The translations under genes were made by a program, and so were the position numbers. Below, in pieces: positions 17,118 through 26,111 of a DNA stretch of 64,000 bases. Source of the stretch: Desertibacillus haloalkaliphilus. Its GTDB lineage: Bacteria; Bacillota; Bacilli; Bacillales; KJ1-10-99. The stretch covers positions 48,378 to 112,377 of the forward strand of contig NZ_JAHPIV010000010.1 in the NCBI RefSeq assembly GCF_019039105.1, in the 5' to 3' direction. A model generated the notes under the pieces. The model worked only from the letters and a program-made list of their open reading frames with translations, did not search any database and was not told the DNA's origin. Positions within the stretch are counted from its first letter, which is position 1, and each line of letters begins with the position of its first letter.

Positions 17118-18170
17118 TTATTTTACATGAATGGGTCTTTCGTACCTTTCAGTCACTTCTCCGATGATTGCAGCATCAGTTAAGCCTTTTTCCTGTAAGG
17201 CTTCAACATAAGCCTCAGCATCATTTTTCGGCAAACTAATGAGAAGACCCCCTGAAGTAATCGCATCAAATAAAATCATTTGATCTGCTTCAGAAACTTG
17301 GTTGTCAAAGGAAATCTCATCACTAAGCCAGCGCTGATTTGCTTTAGAACCACCAGGAACAATTCCTTTTTCAGCCAATTCTTTCGTCCCGTCAAGAACA
17401 GGGACGTCGTCATGGTTAATCATAAAGCTCACATCACTGCCTTTTGCCATTTCGTAACTGTGACCGAGTAGACCAAAGCCAGTAACATCTGTGACGGAAT
17501 GAGGCTTAAAGTTTGCTAAAGTTTCGGCTGCGATCTTGTTTAAGCTAGCCATTGTTTCTGTAACCGCTTGTTCTTGCTCTTCGGTAACAGCATCACGTTT
17601 GATGCCAGTTGTTAAAATGCCCACACCAATAGGCTTTGTCAGCACTAATGCGTCCCCAGGTTTTGCTCCGACATTTTTGTAGATGTCATTTGGGTGGGCA
17701 AGCCCAGTGACGGCCATGCCGAATTTTGGTTCTTGGTCATCAATTGAATGACCACCTACAATAAGAGCGCCAGCTTCTTTTACTTTATCTGCGGCACCAC
17801 ACAAGATTTGTGCTAACATTTCTTCAGGTAACTTTTTAATAGGAAATCCAACAATATTTAAGACTGTCTTTGGTTTCCCACCCATGGCATATACATCGCT
17901 AAGTGCATTAGCAGCTGCAATTTGCCCAAACATATATGGATCATCAACAACGGGAGTGAAGTAGTCAACCGTCTGAATCATCGCTAAATCTTCAGTTAAT
18001 TGATACGCACCAGCATCATCTGATGTGTCTAATCCGACTAATAAATTGGAATCATGCTCTTGTTCTGGTAAATGACGCAAAACTTGCGCCAGGTCTTCTG
18101 GACCAATTTTGCATCCTCAACCGGCTTTTGTAGATAGTGATGTTAAACGAATCTTTTCATGGTTTTCCAT
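17118..18170 (-). CDS. selD: selenophosphate synthetase SelD, a selenoprotein
   Basis: A 350-residue SelD that makes monoselenophosphate from ATP and selenide, supplying SelA. The continuous frame starts only after a TGA, but reading through TGA at 18117-18119 joins it to ATG 18170, which has AAAGGAGGG at the right distance. The result is KAGUGCKIGPEDL with Sec18 at the place of the catalytic Cys of other SelDs. Downstream motifs fit the family: VGLDTSDDAGAY, VDYFTPVVDDPY, DVYAMGGKP, GGHSIDD and DVTGFGLLGH. A Cys-to-Sec exchange at this site is known in many SelD proteins. It faces selA from the opposite strand. Confidence 0.95.
18092..18119 (-). promoter_or_regulatory. Sec UGA of selD with short SECIS-like hairpin
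   Basis: After the UGA (18117-18119) and 12 nt, GGTC pairs with GACC (18104-18101 with 18095-18092) around the loop CAGAA. The position suits a bacterial SECIS, but the four-pair stem is weak. Confidence 0.5.
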
Positions 18171-18421
18171 TAAAGATCCCTCCTTTACCTTTGCTATTAC
18201 GATTTTCGCATCTGTTAATAGCGAGTGATCAATGACAATCGCTAGTTGTCATTCATGTACATTTTTTGCGAAAACACATATCTTATCCTACAATAGAGTT
18301 GATTTTGATGTAAAGAAGTTTGATTTCGTGATGTGTAATTTTTAAGCTCAGTCTCGGTTCGGAAATAGAATATGATCTTTAGTAAACTAAAAGTGAAATG
18401 AACAGAAAGGTGGTTAATCAT

Positions 18422-19825
18422 TTGAATAGCTATTTGCGCGAAATCCCTCCCATTCATGAACTTCAGCAAGATCCGCGCTTTCAATCGTTACTTGAGGAGG
18501 CACCATTTGGCCAAGTGACAAAATCATTAAAAGAAGCGGTTGACCAAATAAGGAAAGAGATATTAACAGGTGATTGGGATCAACAGAAGCATCAATACCT
18601 CAAAGAGCGGCTTTTTGCTGAAGTAGAAACGAAAGTGAATGAATTATCTCGTTATCACTTGCAGCGAGTGATTAACGGGACAGGAACGATTTTACATACA
18701 AATCTAGGTCGGGCACGCCTTAGTGAAGAAGCGATCCGCCAAGTGAATCTCACCGCCGCCAATTATTCTAACCTTGAATATAACATCCAAAAAGGATCAC
18801 GCGGGTCACGACATGATGTGATCGAATCAATCCTAACAGAAGTAACGGGAGCTGAAGCGGCAATCGTTGTCAATAATAATGCCGCTGCTGTTTATCTCAT
18901 TTTAAAAGCACTTGCCTCAGACCAGGAAGTTATCGTTTCAAGGGGACAACTGGTTGAAATCGGTGGATCGTTTCGGGTCTCCTCAATTATGGAGGAAAGT
19001 GGTGCGAAGTTAGTGGAAGTGGGTACAACAAATAAGACCCATCTTTATGATTATGAACAAGCCATCACTGAGGATACGGCGATGATTATGAAGGTCCACA
19101 CCAGTAATTTTAAAACGATTGGATTTACCGAATCGGTAGATATCGAGGAGTTAGTAGATGTACGAGCGAAACATGAAGGGCTCATTCTTTATGAAGACTT
19201 AGGGAGTGGGGCACTCTATGATTTCCGCAAACATCACATTGGTGAAGAGCCAACGGTTGCTGAAGTTTTATCAAAAGGAGTTGATCTTGTCTCGTTTAGT
19301 GGCGACAAGCTGTTAGGAGGGCCACAAGCAGGCATTATCGCGGGTAAAAAAGAGTTGATTAAGCGACTGGCTAAGCATCAGCTTGCGCGTGTATTGCGCG
19401 TAGATAAAATGACATTGGCCGCGCTTGAGGCAACCTTGAAGGCTTACGTGTATGGCGAAGAAGCGTTGAACCGCATCCCTGTCGTCAGAGCGGTATTGAC
19501 CTCGGAAACGGAACTGAAAGAACGCACCCAACGGTTTGTTGATCAGCTCGATCAAAAGGTTTGGCAGTGGCAACTTGAAAAAGGAACATCACAAGTTGGT
19601 GGAGGGACAATGCCAGATGTTGAGCTTCCGTCCGTGCTTGTCCACCTTAGGCATCCTAGTCTAAGTGCTCAACAGCTATTTGATCGTCTACGTCTCGGAG
19701 AACCGGCGATTATTTGTCGATTAAAGGATGATGATTTAGTCATTGACCTTCGTACAACCACGGAAGAAGAAGTACAGATCGTCGTACAAGCCCTTGACCA
19801 GATAAATAAAGACTGTCTCAGCTGA
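18422..19825 (+). CDS. selA: L-seryl-tRNA(Sec) selenium transferase SelA
   Basis: A 467-residue PLP enzyme that converts Ser-tRNA(Sec) to Sec-tRNA(Sec) using selenophosphate. Family blocks are RVINGTGTILHTNLGRA, VVNNNAAAVYLIL, GTTNKTHLYDYE and the PLP lysine in SFSGDKLLGGPQAG. The C-terminal GEPAIICRLKDDDLVIDLRT block is complete. TTG 18422 is chosen because AGAAAGGTGG ends 9 nt before it, while ATG 18398 lies upstream of that site. selA is divergent from selD, with about 250 bp between them presumably holding both promoters. Confidence 0.95.
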   Translation: MNSYLREIPPIHELQQDPRFQSLLEEAPFGQVTKSLKEAVDQIRKEILTGDWDQQKHQYLKERLFAEVETKVNELSRYHLQRVINGTGTILHTNLGRARLSEEAIRQVNLTAANYSNLEYNIQKGSRGSRHDVIESILTEVTGAEAAIVVNNNAAAVYLILKALASDQEVIVSRGQLVEIGGSFRVSSIMEESGAKLVEVGTTNKTHLYDYEQAITEDTAMIMKVHTSNFKTIGFTESVDIEELVDVRAKHEGLILYEDLGSGALYDFRKHHIGEEPTVAEVLSKGVDLVSFSGDKLLGGPQAGIIAGKKELIKRLAKHQLARVLRVDKMTLAALEATLKAYVYGEEALNRIPVVRAVLTSETELKERTQRFVDQLDQKVWQWQLEKGTSQVGGGTMPDVELPSVLVHLRHPSLSAQQLFDRLRLGEPAIICRLKDDDLVIDLRTTTEEEVQIVVQALDQINKDCLS

Positions 19826-19894
19826 GCGCCTCTCTTTTCTTGTCATAGAGAAGCAGTCACAGTTGAGACAGCCTCTAATAAAACGAGTTATCCT

Positions 19895-19980
19895 GAGGGC
19901 ACTGAAAAGGTGAATTTCACACTTTTTCAGTGCCCTTTACTGAATTGGCCTGCCTGTTACTTTTTCAGCAGTCTCATCCT
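19895..19980. repeat. dispersed hairpin repeat, copy 1 (after selA)
   Basis: The stretch starts with a long hairpin (GGGCACTGAAAAGGTG pairing with CACTTTTTCAGTGCCC) and runs on into a TTGGCCTGCC and CAGCAGTCTC segment. A second copy lies at 54708-54825. In this copy the hairpin can terminate both selA and the converging sspP, and the repeat end contains the sspP stop codon. Confidence 0.8.
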
Positions 19981-20111
19981 TCGCCGTTCGTTTGACTTAC
20001 ATGGTTACGCTTTTTAACTTTTTTCGACCCGCTTAATGGTTCGGGCTGCCCAGGGTTTTGTCCTTTTGGCGCGTTTTTGCGTTGGTCTTTATACGTGTTA
20101 TGTTCAGTCAT
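19974..20111 (-). CDS. sspP: small acid-soluble spore protein P
   Basis: A 45-residue basic protein with [20 protein letters not shown], the SspP (CotL) hallmark. SspP is a minor forespore-made protein of the spore core. AAAGGAGGGG precedes ATG 20111. In B. subtilis sspP also lies beside citB, supporting the call. Forespore (sigma-G) expression is expected from the family; I did not find a clear promoter. Confidence 0.9.
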   Translation of the reverse strand: MTEHNTYKDQRKNAPKGQNPGQPEPLSGSKKVKKRNHVSQTNGEG

Positions 20112-20246
20112 TTTTAACCCCTCCTTTATCGTTAGTATGAGTCAATCAACATAACTTATGCTCTCGCCAATCATTGGTTTGGATGGCGTATAGTTTTTAG
20201 ATGAAAATAAAAAAATAAACTGAAGGTGATTTTAGGAGGGAAAATT

Positions 20247-20510
20247 ATGAACAAACCATACCAAAAAGACAAACAGCAAGCATTCCAAGCTGCTCAACAA
20301 GCTTTTGTTCGTGCTCAAGAAAGCACGAATACGATTGAAGAATATAGTAGCGAGTTTGGTCATCAATTAAAAGATGCAGAAAAAAGCATTGATCAAGCTG
20401 AACAAATGATATTAAATGCACTAGAGGTGGCCTCTGAACATCAACGTCATGAATTAAAATCGTTTCAAAACGAGTTATTTTTGCTAAAGGATCAGCTTGA
20501 ACAAAAATAA
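20247..20510 (+). CDS. small alpha-helical protein, 87 residues
   Basis: A polar, almost wholly helical protein rich in Gln and Glu (QQAFQAAQQAFVRAQEST, then heptad-like LKDAEKSIDQAEQMIL), probably a coiled coil. No signal, membrane helix or Cys. AGGAGGG lies 6 nt before ATG 20247. It sits between sspP and aconitase, where spore-related small genes are common. I do not recognise the family. Confidence 0.65.
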   Translation: MNKPYQKDKQQAFQAAQQAFVRAQESTNTIEEYSSEFGHQLKDAEKSIDQAEQMILNALEVASEHQRHELKSFQNELFLLKDQLEQK

Positions 20511-20520
20511 TTCATTACAA

Positions 20521-20572
20521 AATCCCGTGTTTTACTTCCAAATGGTCAATGAAAGCACGGGGTTTTCCTATT
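20521..20572 (+). terminator. rho-independent terminator
   Basis: TCCCGTGTTTT pairs imperfectly with AAAGCACGGGG, then TTTTCC. Confidence 0.6.
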
Positions 20573-20824
20573 TATAGGCTCGTGGTTTACAATGGTATTT
20601 ACTTTGGCCGCGGTAGGGAACAATCATCTTTTTTTCAAAAAATTATAAAAATCCATTTATTCTTTGTGAAAGTTTTGCTATTCTTAAATAGGCAAGTGAA
20701 GGAAAGAGAAATATTAAGCGCTTTCTGCTTCGTATTAGCAAAGATTCATTTTTTCGATTTGTCGTAATTTTTTTCGACAATTTTAAAAAAATGGGTTAAG
20801 ATAGTACTAGAGGAGGGTATACAT

Positions 20825-23548
20825 ATGACAAATCAAAAAGATATTTTTAAGTCTCGTTCATCCTTTACAGTGGATGGTAAGAAGTATAACTATTATAGTT
20901 TAAAAGCACTTGAAGAGGCAGGGGTAGGGAAAACTACAAAACTTCCTTATTCTGTAAAGGTTCTGCTAGAATCAGTCCTTCGTCAGCATGATGGCTTTGT
21001 CATTAAAAAAGAGCATGTAGAAAATCTAGCAAAATGGGGCACTAGTGAGCTGAAAAACATTGATGTACCATTTAAACCATCTCGTGTTATATTACAAGAC
21101 TTTACAGGGGTTCCTGCCGTTGTAGATTTAGCATCACTACGTAAAGCAATGGCTGATCTTGGTGGTAATGCAGATCAAATCAACCCTGAGATTCCAGTTG
21201 ATCTTGTTATTGACCACTCCGTTCAAGTTGATAAGGCTGGGACTGATGACTCTCTAGATTTCAACATGAACCTAGAATTCCAACGTAATGAAGAGCGTTA
21301 TAACTTCTTAAGTTGGGCACAAAAAGCATTTGATAATTACCGTGCGGTTCCACCAGCAACAGGTATTGTCCACCAAGTAAACCTTGAGTATTTAGCAGAT
21401 GTTGTTCATGCTGCTGAAGTTGATGGTGAAGCGGTTGCATACCCAGATTCACTCGTTGGTACAGATTCACATACAACAATGATTAACGGTATCGGTGTTC
21501 TTGGATGGGGCGTCGGTGGTATCGAAGCAGAAGCTGGTATGCTAGGTCAGCCTTCATACTTCCCAGTACCAGAAGTTATTGGTGTTAAATTTACAGGATC
21601 ACTTCCAAGTGGAACAACGGCTACAGATGTAGCACTTAAAGTAACACAAGTGCTTCGTGAAAAGAAAGTCGTTGGTAAGTTCGTTGAATTCTTTGGTCCT
21701 GGTCTAGCTGAAATGCCACTTGCAGATCGTGCGACAATTTCTAATATGGCTCCGGAATATGGTGCAACATGTGGTTTCTTCCCAGTTGATGAGGAAGCGC
21801 TAAACTATATGCGATTAACAGGACGTTCTGAAGAACAAATCAAGCTTGTTGAAGAATATTCAAAAGCAAATGACATGTTCTATGTACCTGGTGAAACACC
21901 TGATCCGGTTTATACAAGTGTTGTTGAAATTGATCTTTCTGAAATTGAAGCAAATCTTTCTGGTCCAAAGCGTCCACAAGATTTAATTCCACTTTCAGAA
22001 ATGCAAGAACAATTCCAAAAAGCTGTTACTGCTCCACAAGGAACACAAGGCCTTGGCTTATCAAAGGATGAGTTTGATAAAGAAGTAACGGTGAAATTGG
22101 CAAACGGTAAAGAAACGACAATGAACACAGGTGCGATTGCGATTGCAGCAATCACAAGCTGTACGAATACATCAAACCCATACGTATTAGTTGCTGCAGG
22201 TCTAGTAGCGAAGAAAGCGGCTGAAAAAGGATTAAATGTTCCTGATTACGTAAAAACGTCATTAGCTCCTGGTTCAAAAGTTGTTACAGGATACCTTCAA
22301 AATTCAGGCTTATTGCCATACCTTGAGCAATTAGGCTTTAATATTGTTGGTTACGGCTGTACAACATGTATCGGTAACTCTGGACCATTAGCTGATGAGC
22401 TTGAAAAGGCGATTGCAGACAATGACTTAACGGTCACTTCTGTACTATCAGGTAACCGTAACTTTGAAGGTCGTATTCACCCACTAGTAAAAGCTAACTA
22501 CCTAGCTTCACCTCCTCTAGTTGTTGCTTATGCACTAGCTGGAACGGTCGATGTGGACTTAAATAACGATTCATTCGGTAAGGATAAAGACGGTAACGAT
22601 GTTTACTTTAACGATATCTGGCCAACAGCTGATGAAGTTAAAGAAGTTGTTCAAGAAACAGTTACACCTGAATTATTCAGAAATGAGTACGAAGATGTAT
22701 TCAGAAGTAACCCACGTTGGAATGAAATTGAAACAACAGATGATGCGCTTTATAAGTGGGATGAAGATTCTACGTATATTGCAAACCCACCATTCTTTGA
22801 AGGGTTATCAAAAGATCCAGAAGAAATTAAACCGCTATCAGACCTACGTGTGATTGGTAAGTTTGGTGATACGGTAACAACAGACCATATTTCTCCTGCA
22901 GGTGCGATTGGAAAAGATACACCAGCTGGTAAGTATCTCATTTCTAAAGGTGTTGAGCCAAAAGACTTTAACTCCTATGGTTCACGACGTGGTAACCACG
23001 AAGTGATGATGCGCGGTACATTTGCGAACATCCGTATTCGTAACCAAATTGCGCCAGGAACAGAAGGTGGATTTACAACGTATTGGCCAGAAGATAAAGT
23101 AATGCCAATCTATGATGCGGCTATGAAATATAAAGAAAACGGAACAGGCCTTGCTGTTATCGCTGGTAAAGATTACGGTATGGGAAGTTCTCGTGACTGG
23201 GCAGCAAAAGGTACAAACTTACTTGGAATCAAGACTGTTATCGCTGAAAGCTATGAGCGTATTCACCGTAGTAACTTAGTGTTAATGGGTGTGTTACCGC
23301 TACAGTTTGCTGAAGGTGACAGTGCTGAATCACTTGGTCTAACAGGTAAGGAGTCATTTGAAGTACAAATTACCAATGATGTACAACCACGTGATATGGT
23401 TAAAGTTGTTGCTACTGATGCTGACGGTAAGAAAACAGAATTTGAAGCACTTGTGCGATTCGATAGTGAAGTTGAGATTGACTACTATCGTCATGGTGGT
23501 ATCCTACAAATGGTGCTACGTGGCAAATTAGAAAAGGCGAATGCATAA
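20825..23548 (+). CDS. acnA: aconitate hydratase (citB-type)
   Basis: A 907-residue aconitase, the TCA-cycle enzyme interconverting citrate and isocitrate; Bacillus CitB also binds RNA when iron is low. The 4Fe-4S cysteines are in SCTNTSNP (about residue 445) and [10 protein letters not shown] (about 510). [19 protein letters not shown] and the swivel domain active-site block [10 protein letters not shown] are intact. The codon usage (third-position T/A, uniform GGT and CCA) looks like a highly expressed gene. AGAGGAGGG is 5-6 nt before ATG 20825. The roughly 250-bp AT-rich leader should carry its promoter and repressor sites. Confidence 0.97.
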   Translation: MTNQKDIFKSRSSFTVDGKKYNYYSLKALEEAGVGKTTKLPYSVKVLLESVLRQHDGFVIKKEHVENLAKWGTSELKNIDVPFKPSRVILQDFTGVPAVVDLASLRKAMADLGGNADQINPEIPVDLVIDHSVQVDKAGTDDSLDFNMNLEFQRNEERYNFLSWAQKAFDNYRAVPPATGIVHQVNLEYLADVVHAAEVDGEAVAYPDSLVGTDSHTTMINGIGVLGWGVGGIEAEAGMLGQPSYFPVPEVIGVKFTGSLPSGTTATDVALKVTQVLREKKVVGKFVEFFGPGLAEMPLADRATISNMAPEYGATCGFFPVDEEALNYMRLTGRSEEQIKLVEEYSKANDMFYVPGETPDPVYTSVVEIDLSEIEANLSGPKRPQDLIPLSEMQEQFQKAVTAPQGTQGLGLSKDEFDKEVTVKLANGKETTMNTGAIAIAAITSCTNTSNPYVLVAAGLVAKKAAEKGLNVPDYVKTSLAPGSKVVTGYLQNSGLLPYLEQLGFNIVGYGCTTCIGNSGPLADELEKAIADNDLTVTSVLSGNRNFEGRIHPLVKANYLASPPLVVAYALAGTVDVDLNNDSFGKDKDGNDVYFNDIWPTADEVKEVVQETVTPELFRNEYEDVFRSNPRWNEIETTDDALYKWDEDSTYIANPPFFEGLSKDPEEIKPLSDLRVIGKFGDTVTTDHISPAGAIGKDTPAGKYLISKGVEPKDFNSYGSRRGNHEVMMRGTFANIRIRNQIAPGTEGGFTTYWPEDKVMPIYDAAMKYKENGTGLAVIAGKDYGMGSSRDWAAKGTNLLGIKTVIAESYERIHRSNLVLMGVLPLQFAEGDSAESLGLTGKESFEVQITNDVQPRDMVKVVATDADGKKTEFEALVRFDSEVEIDYYRHGGILQMVLRGKLEKANA

Positions 23549-23555
23549 GTCTTAG

Positions 23556-23594
23556 AAAAAACAGTTCCTCGTGCTGCGAGGAACTGTTTTTCGT
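23556..23594 (+). terminator. rho-independent terminator
   Basis: AACAGTTCCTCG pairs with CGAGGAACTGTT, then TTTCG. Confidence 0.9.
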
Positions 23595-23673
23595 TCTTAG
23601 ATTTAGAGTTTATGGCTTATAGATGTAAGGATCCTTCCCGTTAAGTTTTGTCATCTTTTTATGTGTTGGAGTA

Positions 23674-24018
23674 TTATTGGTTTTTTAAAATATATGTGGC
23701 GCGATCGGTTTTAATCGTTAAAAATTCATTTGATGCTTCAAATGATAACAACTGCTTTAGAGGGAGTTCGTAACTATTTAGCGGCAACTGAGAAGTTCCA
23801 TTATGATTTAAGACGGTTCCGATTCCTTTTAATTCGATTGTATAGGGGTCGACATAATCATCCTCATCGTTAGGTTGTTGTACAACCGCTACATCCTCTA
23901 ATGACATCGTATTTTTATCGATATCATTTTTTTCTTCTTTTTCAATAGAAATATCTGAACCTTTCCATTCATTTAACGTATCAAGTAGTGACTCGATTTG
24001 TTTGTTTTTTTCTGACAA
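23674..24018 (-). CDS. hypothetical acidic protein, 114 residues
   Basis: The N-terminal half is acidic and probably disordered (DEDDYVDPYTIELKG); the C-terminal half looks like a small beta domain (SYELPLKQLLSFEAS, FLTIKTDRATYIL). No signal or membrane segment. TTG 24018 follows GAAAGGGG by about 9 nt. It converges on aconitase. No family recognised. Confidence 0.6.
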   Translation of the reverse strand: MSEKNKQIESLLDTLNEWKGSDISIEKEEKNDIDKNTMSLEDVAVVQQPNDEDDYVDPYTIELKGIGTVLNHNGTSQLPLNSYELPLKQLLSFEASNEFLTIKTDRATYILKNQ

Positions 24019-24203
24019 CGAACACAGCCCCTTTCAATCACTTCTATTTCTATACTTTGCTTTTTGAAAGCAATTCATACATAGCTTTTTCACTGAACTT
24101 TCCATGAATCATGAATGGATTTCATGAAGTTTCAATTATATTTTTTCTATAGTAAGCCACAATATAAATGCTTACAAAAAAATCTTGAAAGTGAGGCTTA
24201 CAA

Positions 24204-24350
24204 ATGGGTAGACAAAAGAAGGGCAATCCAAATGCTCAAAGAAATAATAATGCAAAAGCACAAGGAAAAAAAAATAATCATCCTGATACAGAGTTTGCTT
24301 CTTATGCTGAAGTAGAAGCTGAGAAGATGAGCAGAGAAAATAAAAAATAA
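24204..24350 (+). CDS. small spore-type protein (gamma-SASP-like), 48 residues
   Basis: A hydrophilic, Asn/Lys-rich peptide starting MGRQKKGNPNAQRNNN with a HPDTEFASYAEVEAEKM tail. The TEFAS element resembles the GPR cleavage region of gamma-type small acid-soluble spore proteins. AGTGAGG lies 7 nt before ATG 24204. It is followed closely by a DUF1657 gene with which it is probably co-transcribed. A related DTEF-containing peptide is encoded at 58315-58461. The SASP call is by local similarity only. Confidence 0.6.
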   Translation: MGRQKKGNPNAQRNNNAKAQGKKNNHPDTEFASYAEVEAEKMSRENKK

Positions 24351-24372
24351 ATGTTTGAAAGGAGACGTTCCA

Positions 24373-24582
24373 TTGACAGTTCAAACACAAGTTCAACAAG
24401 CGATAGCTTCTGCTCAAAGTGTACAAGCAAGTTTGACACAGTTTGCATTAGAAACTGGAAACCAAATGGCTAAGCAAACCTTTCAACAATTAGCTGAACA
24501 ACAAAAAAACATTGTGACCCAATTGGAAGGACGTTATCAGCAAATTCTTGAAGAAGAACCGCAATTTAATCAAAATCAGTGA
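24373..24582 (+). CDS. DUF1657 protein
   Basis: A 69-residue helical protein of the DUF1657 family: TVQTQVQQAIASAQSVQASL, then QFALETGNQMAKQTF and a QQILEEEPQF end. In Bacillus, DUF1657 proteins accompany SpoVA-type channels and DUF421 (YetF) proteins in forespore-expressed operons such as spoVA2mob, which raises spore heat resistance. AAAGGAG supports TTG 24373. A DUF421 gene follows 90 bp downstream. Confidence 0.85.
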   Translation: MTVQTQVQQAIASAQSVQASLTQFALETGNQMAKQTFQQLAEQQKNIVTQLEGRYQQILEEEPQFNQNQ

Positions 24583-24590
24583 GAATAAGA

Positions 24591-24630
24591 AATGAAAACC
24601 CAAGAGTATATGTCTTGGGTTTTCATTAGT
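24591..24630 (+). terminator. strong hairpin, probable terminator or attenuator
   Basis: A 15-bp perfect stem (AATGAAAACCCAAGA with TCTTGGGTTTTCATT). The T-run lies inside the stem, so it may be a partial terminator before the DUF421 gene. Confidence 0.6.
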
Positions 24631-24672
24631 CCTAGCTACATATGTTTTTCTGTGTGAAACGGAGGGATCATC

Positions 24673-25374
24673 TTGTTTGACTTTTGGACAGGGGCAGAGG
24701 ATTTACCTGTATACGGGTTTTTGTTACGAGCCGCTATTGTATATGTGTACGTCTTTGTCATGGTTAAGATATTGGGACAACGTTCGATGGGGACGATCAG
24801 TCCGCTTGACTTTATTTTTGGTGTGATTATTGGGGACATCATTGGTGAGCCACTCTCTAGTGGTGACATCCCATTAGGCGGTCCATTTGCTGCAGCGGCA
24901 CTCATTGCTGGTTTACATTTAGGATTGACGTTAGTTGCATTAAGGACGCCGAGGTTCAGACGAATTATTGAGGATGAGCCACTCGTATTAATTAAGCACG
25001 GTAAAATTGATCATAAAGAATTAAAAAAAGCAAAAGTGACGATGGAATCATTGCTTATGGATATGCGTTTGCGTGGGGCATCAGATTTAACGGAAGTCGA
25101 TTATGCCGTATTAGAGGGGAATGGACAAATCAGTGTAATTAAAAAGAGTGAAAATCAATCACTAACACCGAAAGACATGTTACAAACCCCTCCACCTAAA
25201 GGTTATCCAACGGTATTGATACAAGACGGACGAATCATTCATGCAAATTTAAAGCAGGTAGGCACGATTAATTGGTTGAAAGAGCAATTACGTAAGCGTG
25301 GGATTCGAAACCACACCGAAGTATTTTTATTAACGATGGATGAAGGTGGTCAAATTTATTTTAGTAAGAAGTAA
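24673..25374 (+). CDS. DUF421 (YetF/YcaP-like) membrane protein
   Basis: A 233-residue protein with three N-terminal helices, the DUF421 core VKILGQRSMGTISPLDFIFG, and a soluble C-terminal part with KHGKIDHKELKKAKVTMESL and LMDMRLRGASDLTEVDYAVL. GGAGGGATC precedes TTG 24673. DUF421 proteins with DUF1657 partners (YetF, 2Duf) strengthen the spore inner membrane against heat; the neighbouring DUF1657 gene makes a similar role likely here, by inference. Confidence 0.85.
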   Translation: MFDFWTGAEDLPVYGFLLRAAIVYVYVFVMVKILGQRSMGTISPLDFIFGVIIGDIIGEPLSSGDIPLGGPFAAAALIAGLHLGLTLVALRTPRFRRIIEDEPLVLIKHGKIDHKELKKAKVTMESLLMDMRLRGASDLTEVDYAVLEGNGQISVIKKSENQSLTPKDMLQTPPPKGYPTVLIQDGRIIHANLKQVGTINWLKEQLRKRGIRNHTEVFLLTMDEGGQIYFSKK

Positions 25375-25506
25375 TACATGAAGTAACACATATAGTAGGC
25401 GTTTGCATACGCTGAAGTGGTTGGAGTTTTCGAAAAATTTTGCCCTTAATGTATAAAATTCCTTCTAATTAGTAAAACTTAATAAAAAATTAGAGGAGTG
25501 ATACTT

Positions 25507-25635
25507 ATGAGAAGAGTGAAAAAATTATCGTTTGCAGAATTGGTTAATGAAAATAAACAACAGCTTCTTAATGATCGGGAGGCAATTGAAAAGATTGAAG
25601 AACGATTAGAAAAGCGTAGAGCTGATAAAGTCTAA
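25507..25635 (+). CDS. FbpB-family small basic protein
   Basis: A 42-residue helical basic protein (MRRVKKLSFAELVNENKQQL ... EERLEKRRADKV). The LSFAELVNENKQQLLNDR block fits the FbpB small-protein family, whose founding member assists the Fur-regulated small RNA FsrA in B. subtilis. Many paralogues of unknown role exist. GAGGAGTG precedes ATG 25507. No Fur box is obvious upstream. Confidence 0.7.
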   Translation: MRRVKKLSFAELVNENKQQLLNDREAIEKIEERLEKRRADKV

Positions 25636-25742
25636 GGTAAGCTGTTGTATGTATCGGTCCATTTCTGGATAGATGCGAAACGATTGCCATGCATAAGTCC
25701 CCGCATTTTCGGTGATAGTAAACATAAAGGAGGGGTTACAAG

Positions 25743-25883
25743 ATGGCAAAATCCAAACACGCATTTGATAAATTTCGACCGAATCATTTGGGAACACAAC
25801 CGCGTGCAAGTGACTCAAATAACGGGAAGAAAATGAACACGAAAGGGAATGCAAACCCTGATTACGTACCACCAAAAGGTTAG
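25743..25883 (+). CDS. sspN: small acid-soluble spore protein N
   Basis: A 46-residue basic protein with FRPNHLGTQPR, NNGKKMNTKGN and a YVPPKG end, matching SspN. AGGAGGGG lies 6 nt before ATG 25743. SspN is a forespore-made spore core protein, in B. subtilis encoded next to tlp; here tlp lies about 10 kb away, with the end-joining and membrane-protein genes in between. Confidence 0.85.
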   Translation: MAKSKHAFDKFRPNHLGTQPRASDSNNGKKMNTKGNANPDYVPPKG

Positions 25884-25963
25884 ATAGATATCAAAAAGAT
25901 AATGAAGCGAGGATGCTAAAGGGATTGGCTTCCGTAAATTTTCATCAGTTTTGGTGAAAATGG

Positions 25964-26008
25964 TAGGCTGTACGAAAAGGAGTATCACCTTTTCGTACAG
26001 CCTCTTTG
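25964..26008 (+). terminator. terminator of the AAAAGG palindrome family
   Basis: AGGCTGTACGAAAAGG (25965-25980) pairs perfectly with CCTTTTCGTACAGCCT (25988-26003), then CTTTG. Confidence 0.85.
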
Positions 26009-26018
26009 AAGTGGAGTA

Positions 26019-26082
26019 GGAGTGGAGTGCGCCAACAAAGGTGATGATCATTAAAGGGGGCTTACTCACACCGCGTTGGATT
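26019..26082. repeat. diverged single copy of the 121-bp repeat core
   Basis: GGAGTGCGCCAACA and GGCTTACTCACACCGC match the two best conserved parts of the tandem repeat at 1-542, while the stretch between them and the rest of the unit are lost or changed. Confidence 0.7.
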
Positions 26083-26111
26083 GTATGCGGGCAAAAAGTG
26101 AATTGGTGAAG

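Noticed and set aside
20549..20767. 72-residue open frame upstream of aconitase
   Set aside because: Starts inside a terminator, lacks a ribosome site and lies in the AT-rich promoter region.
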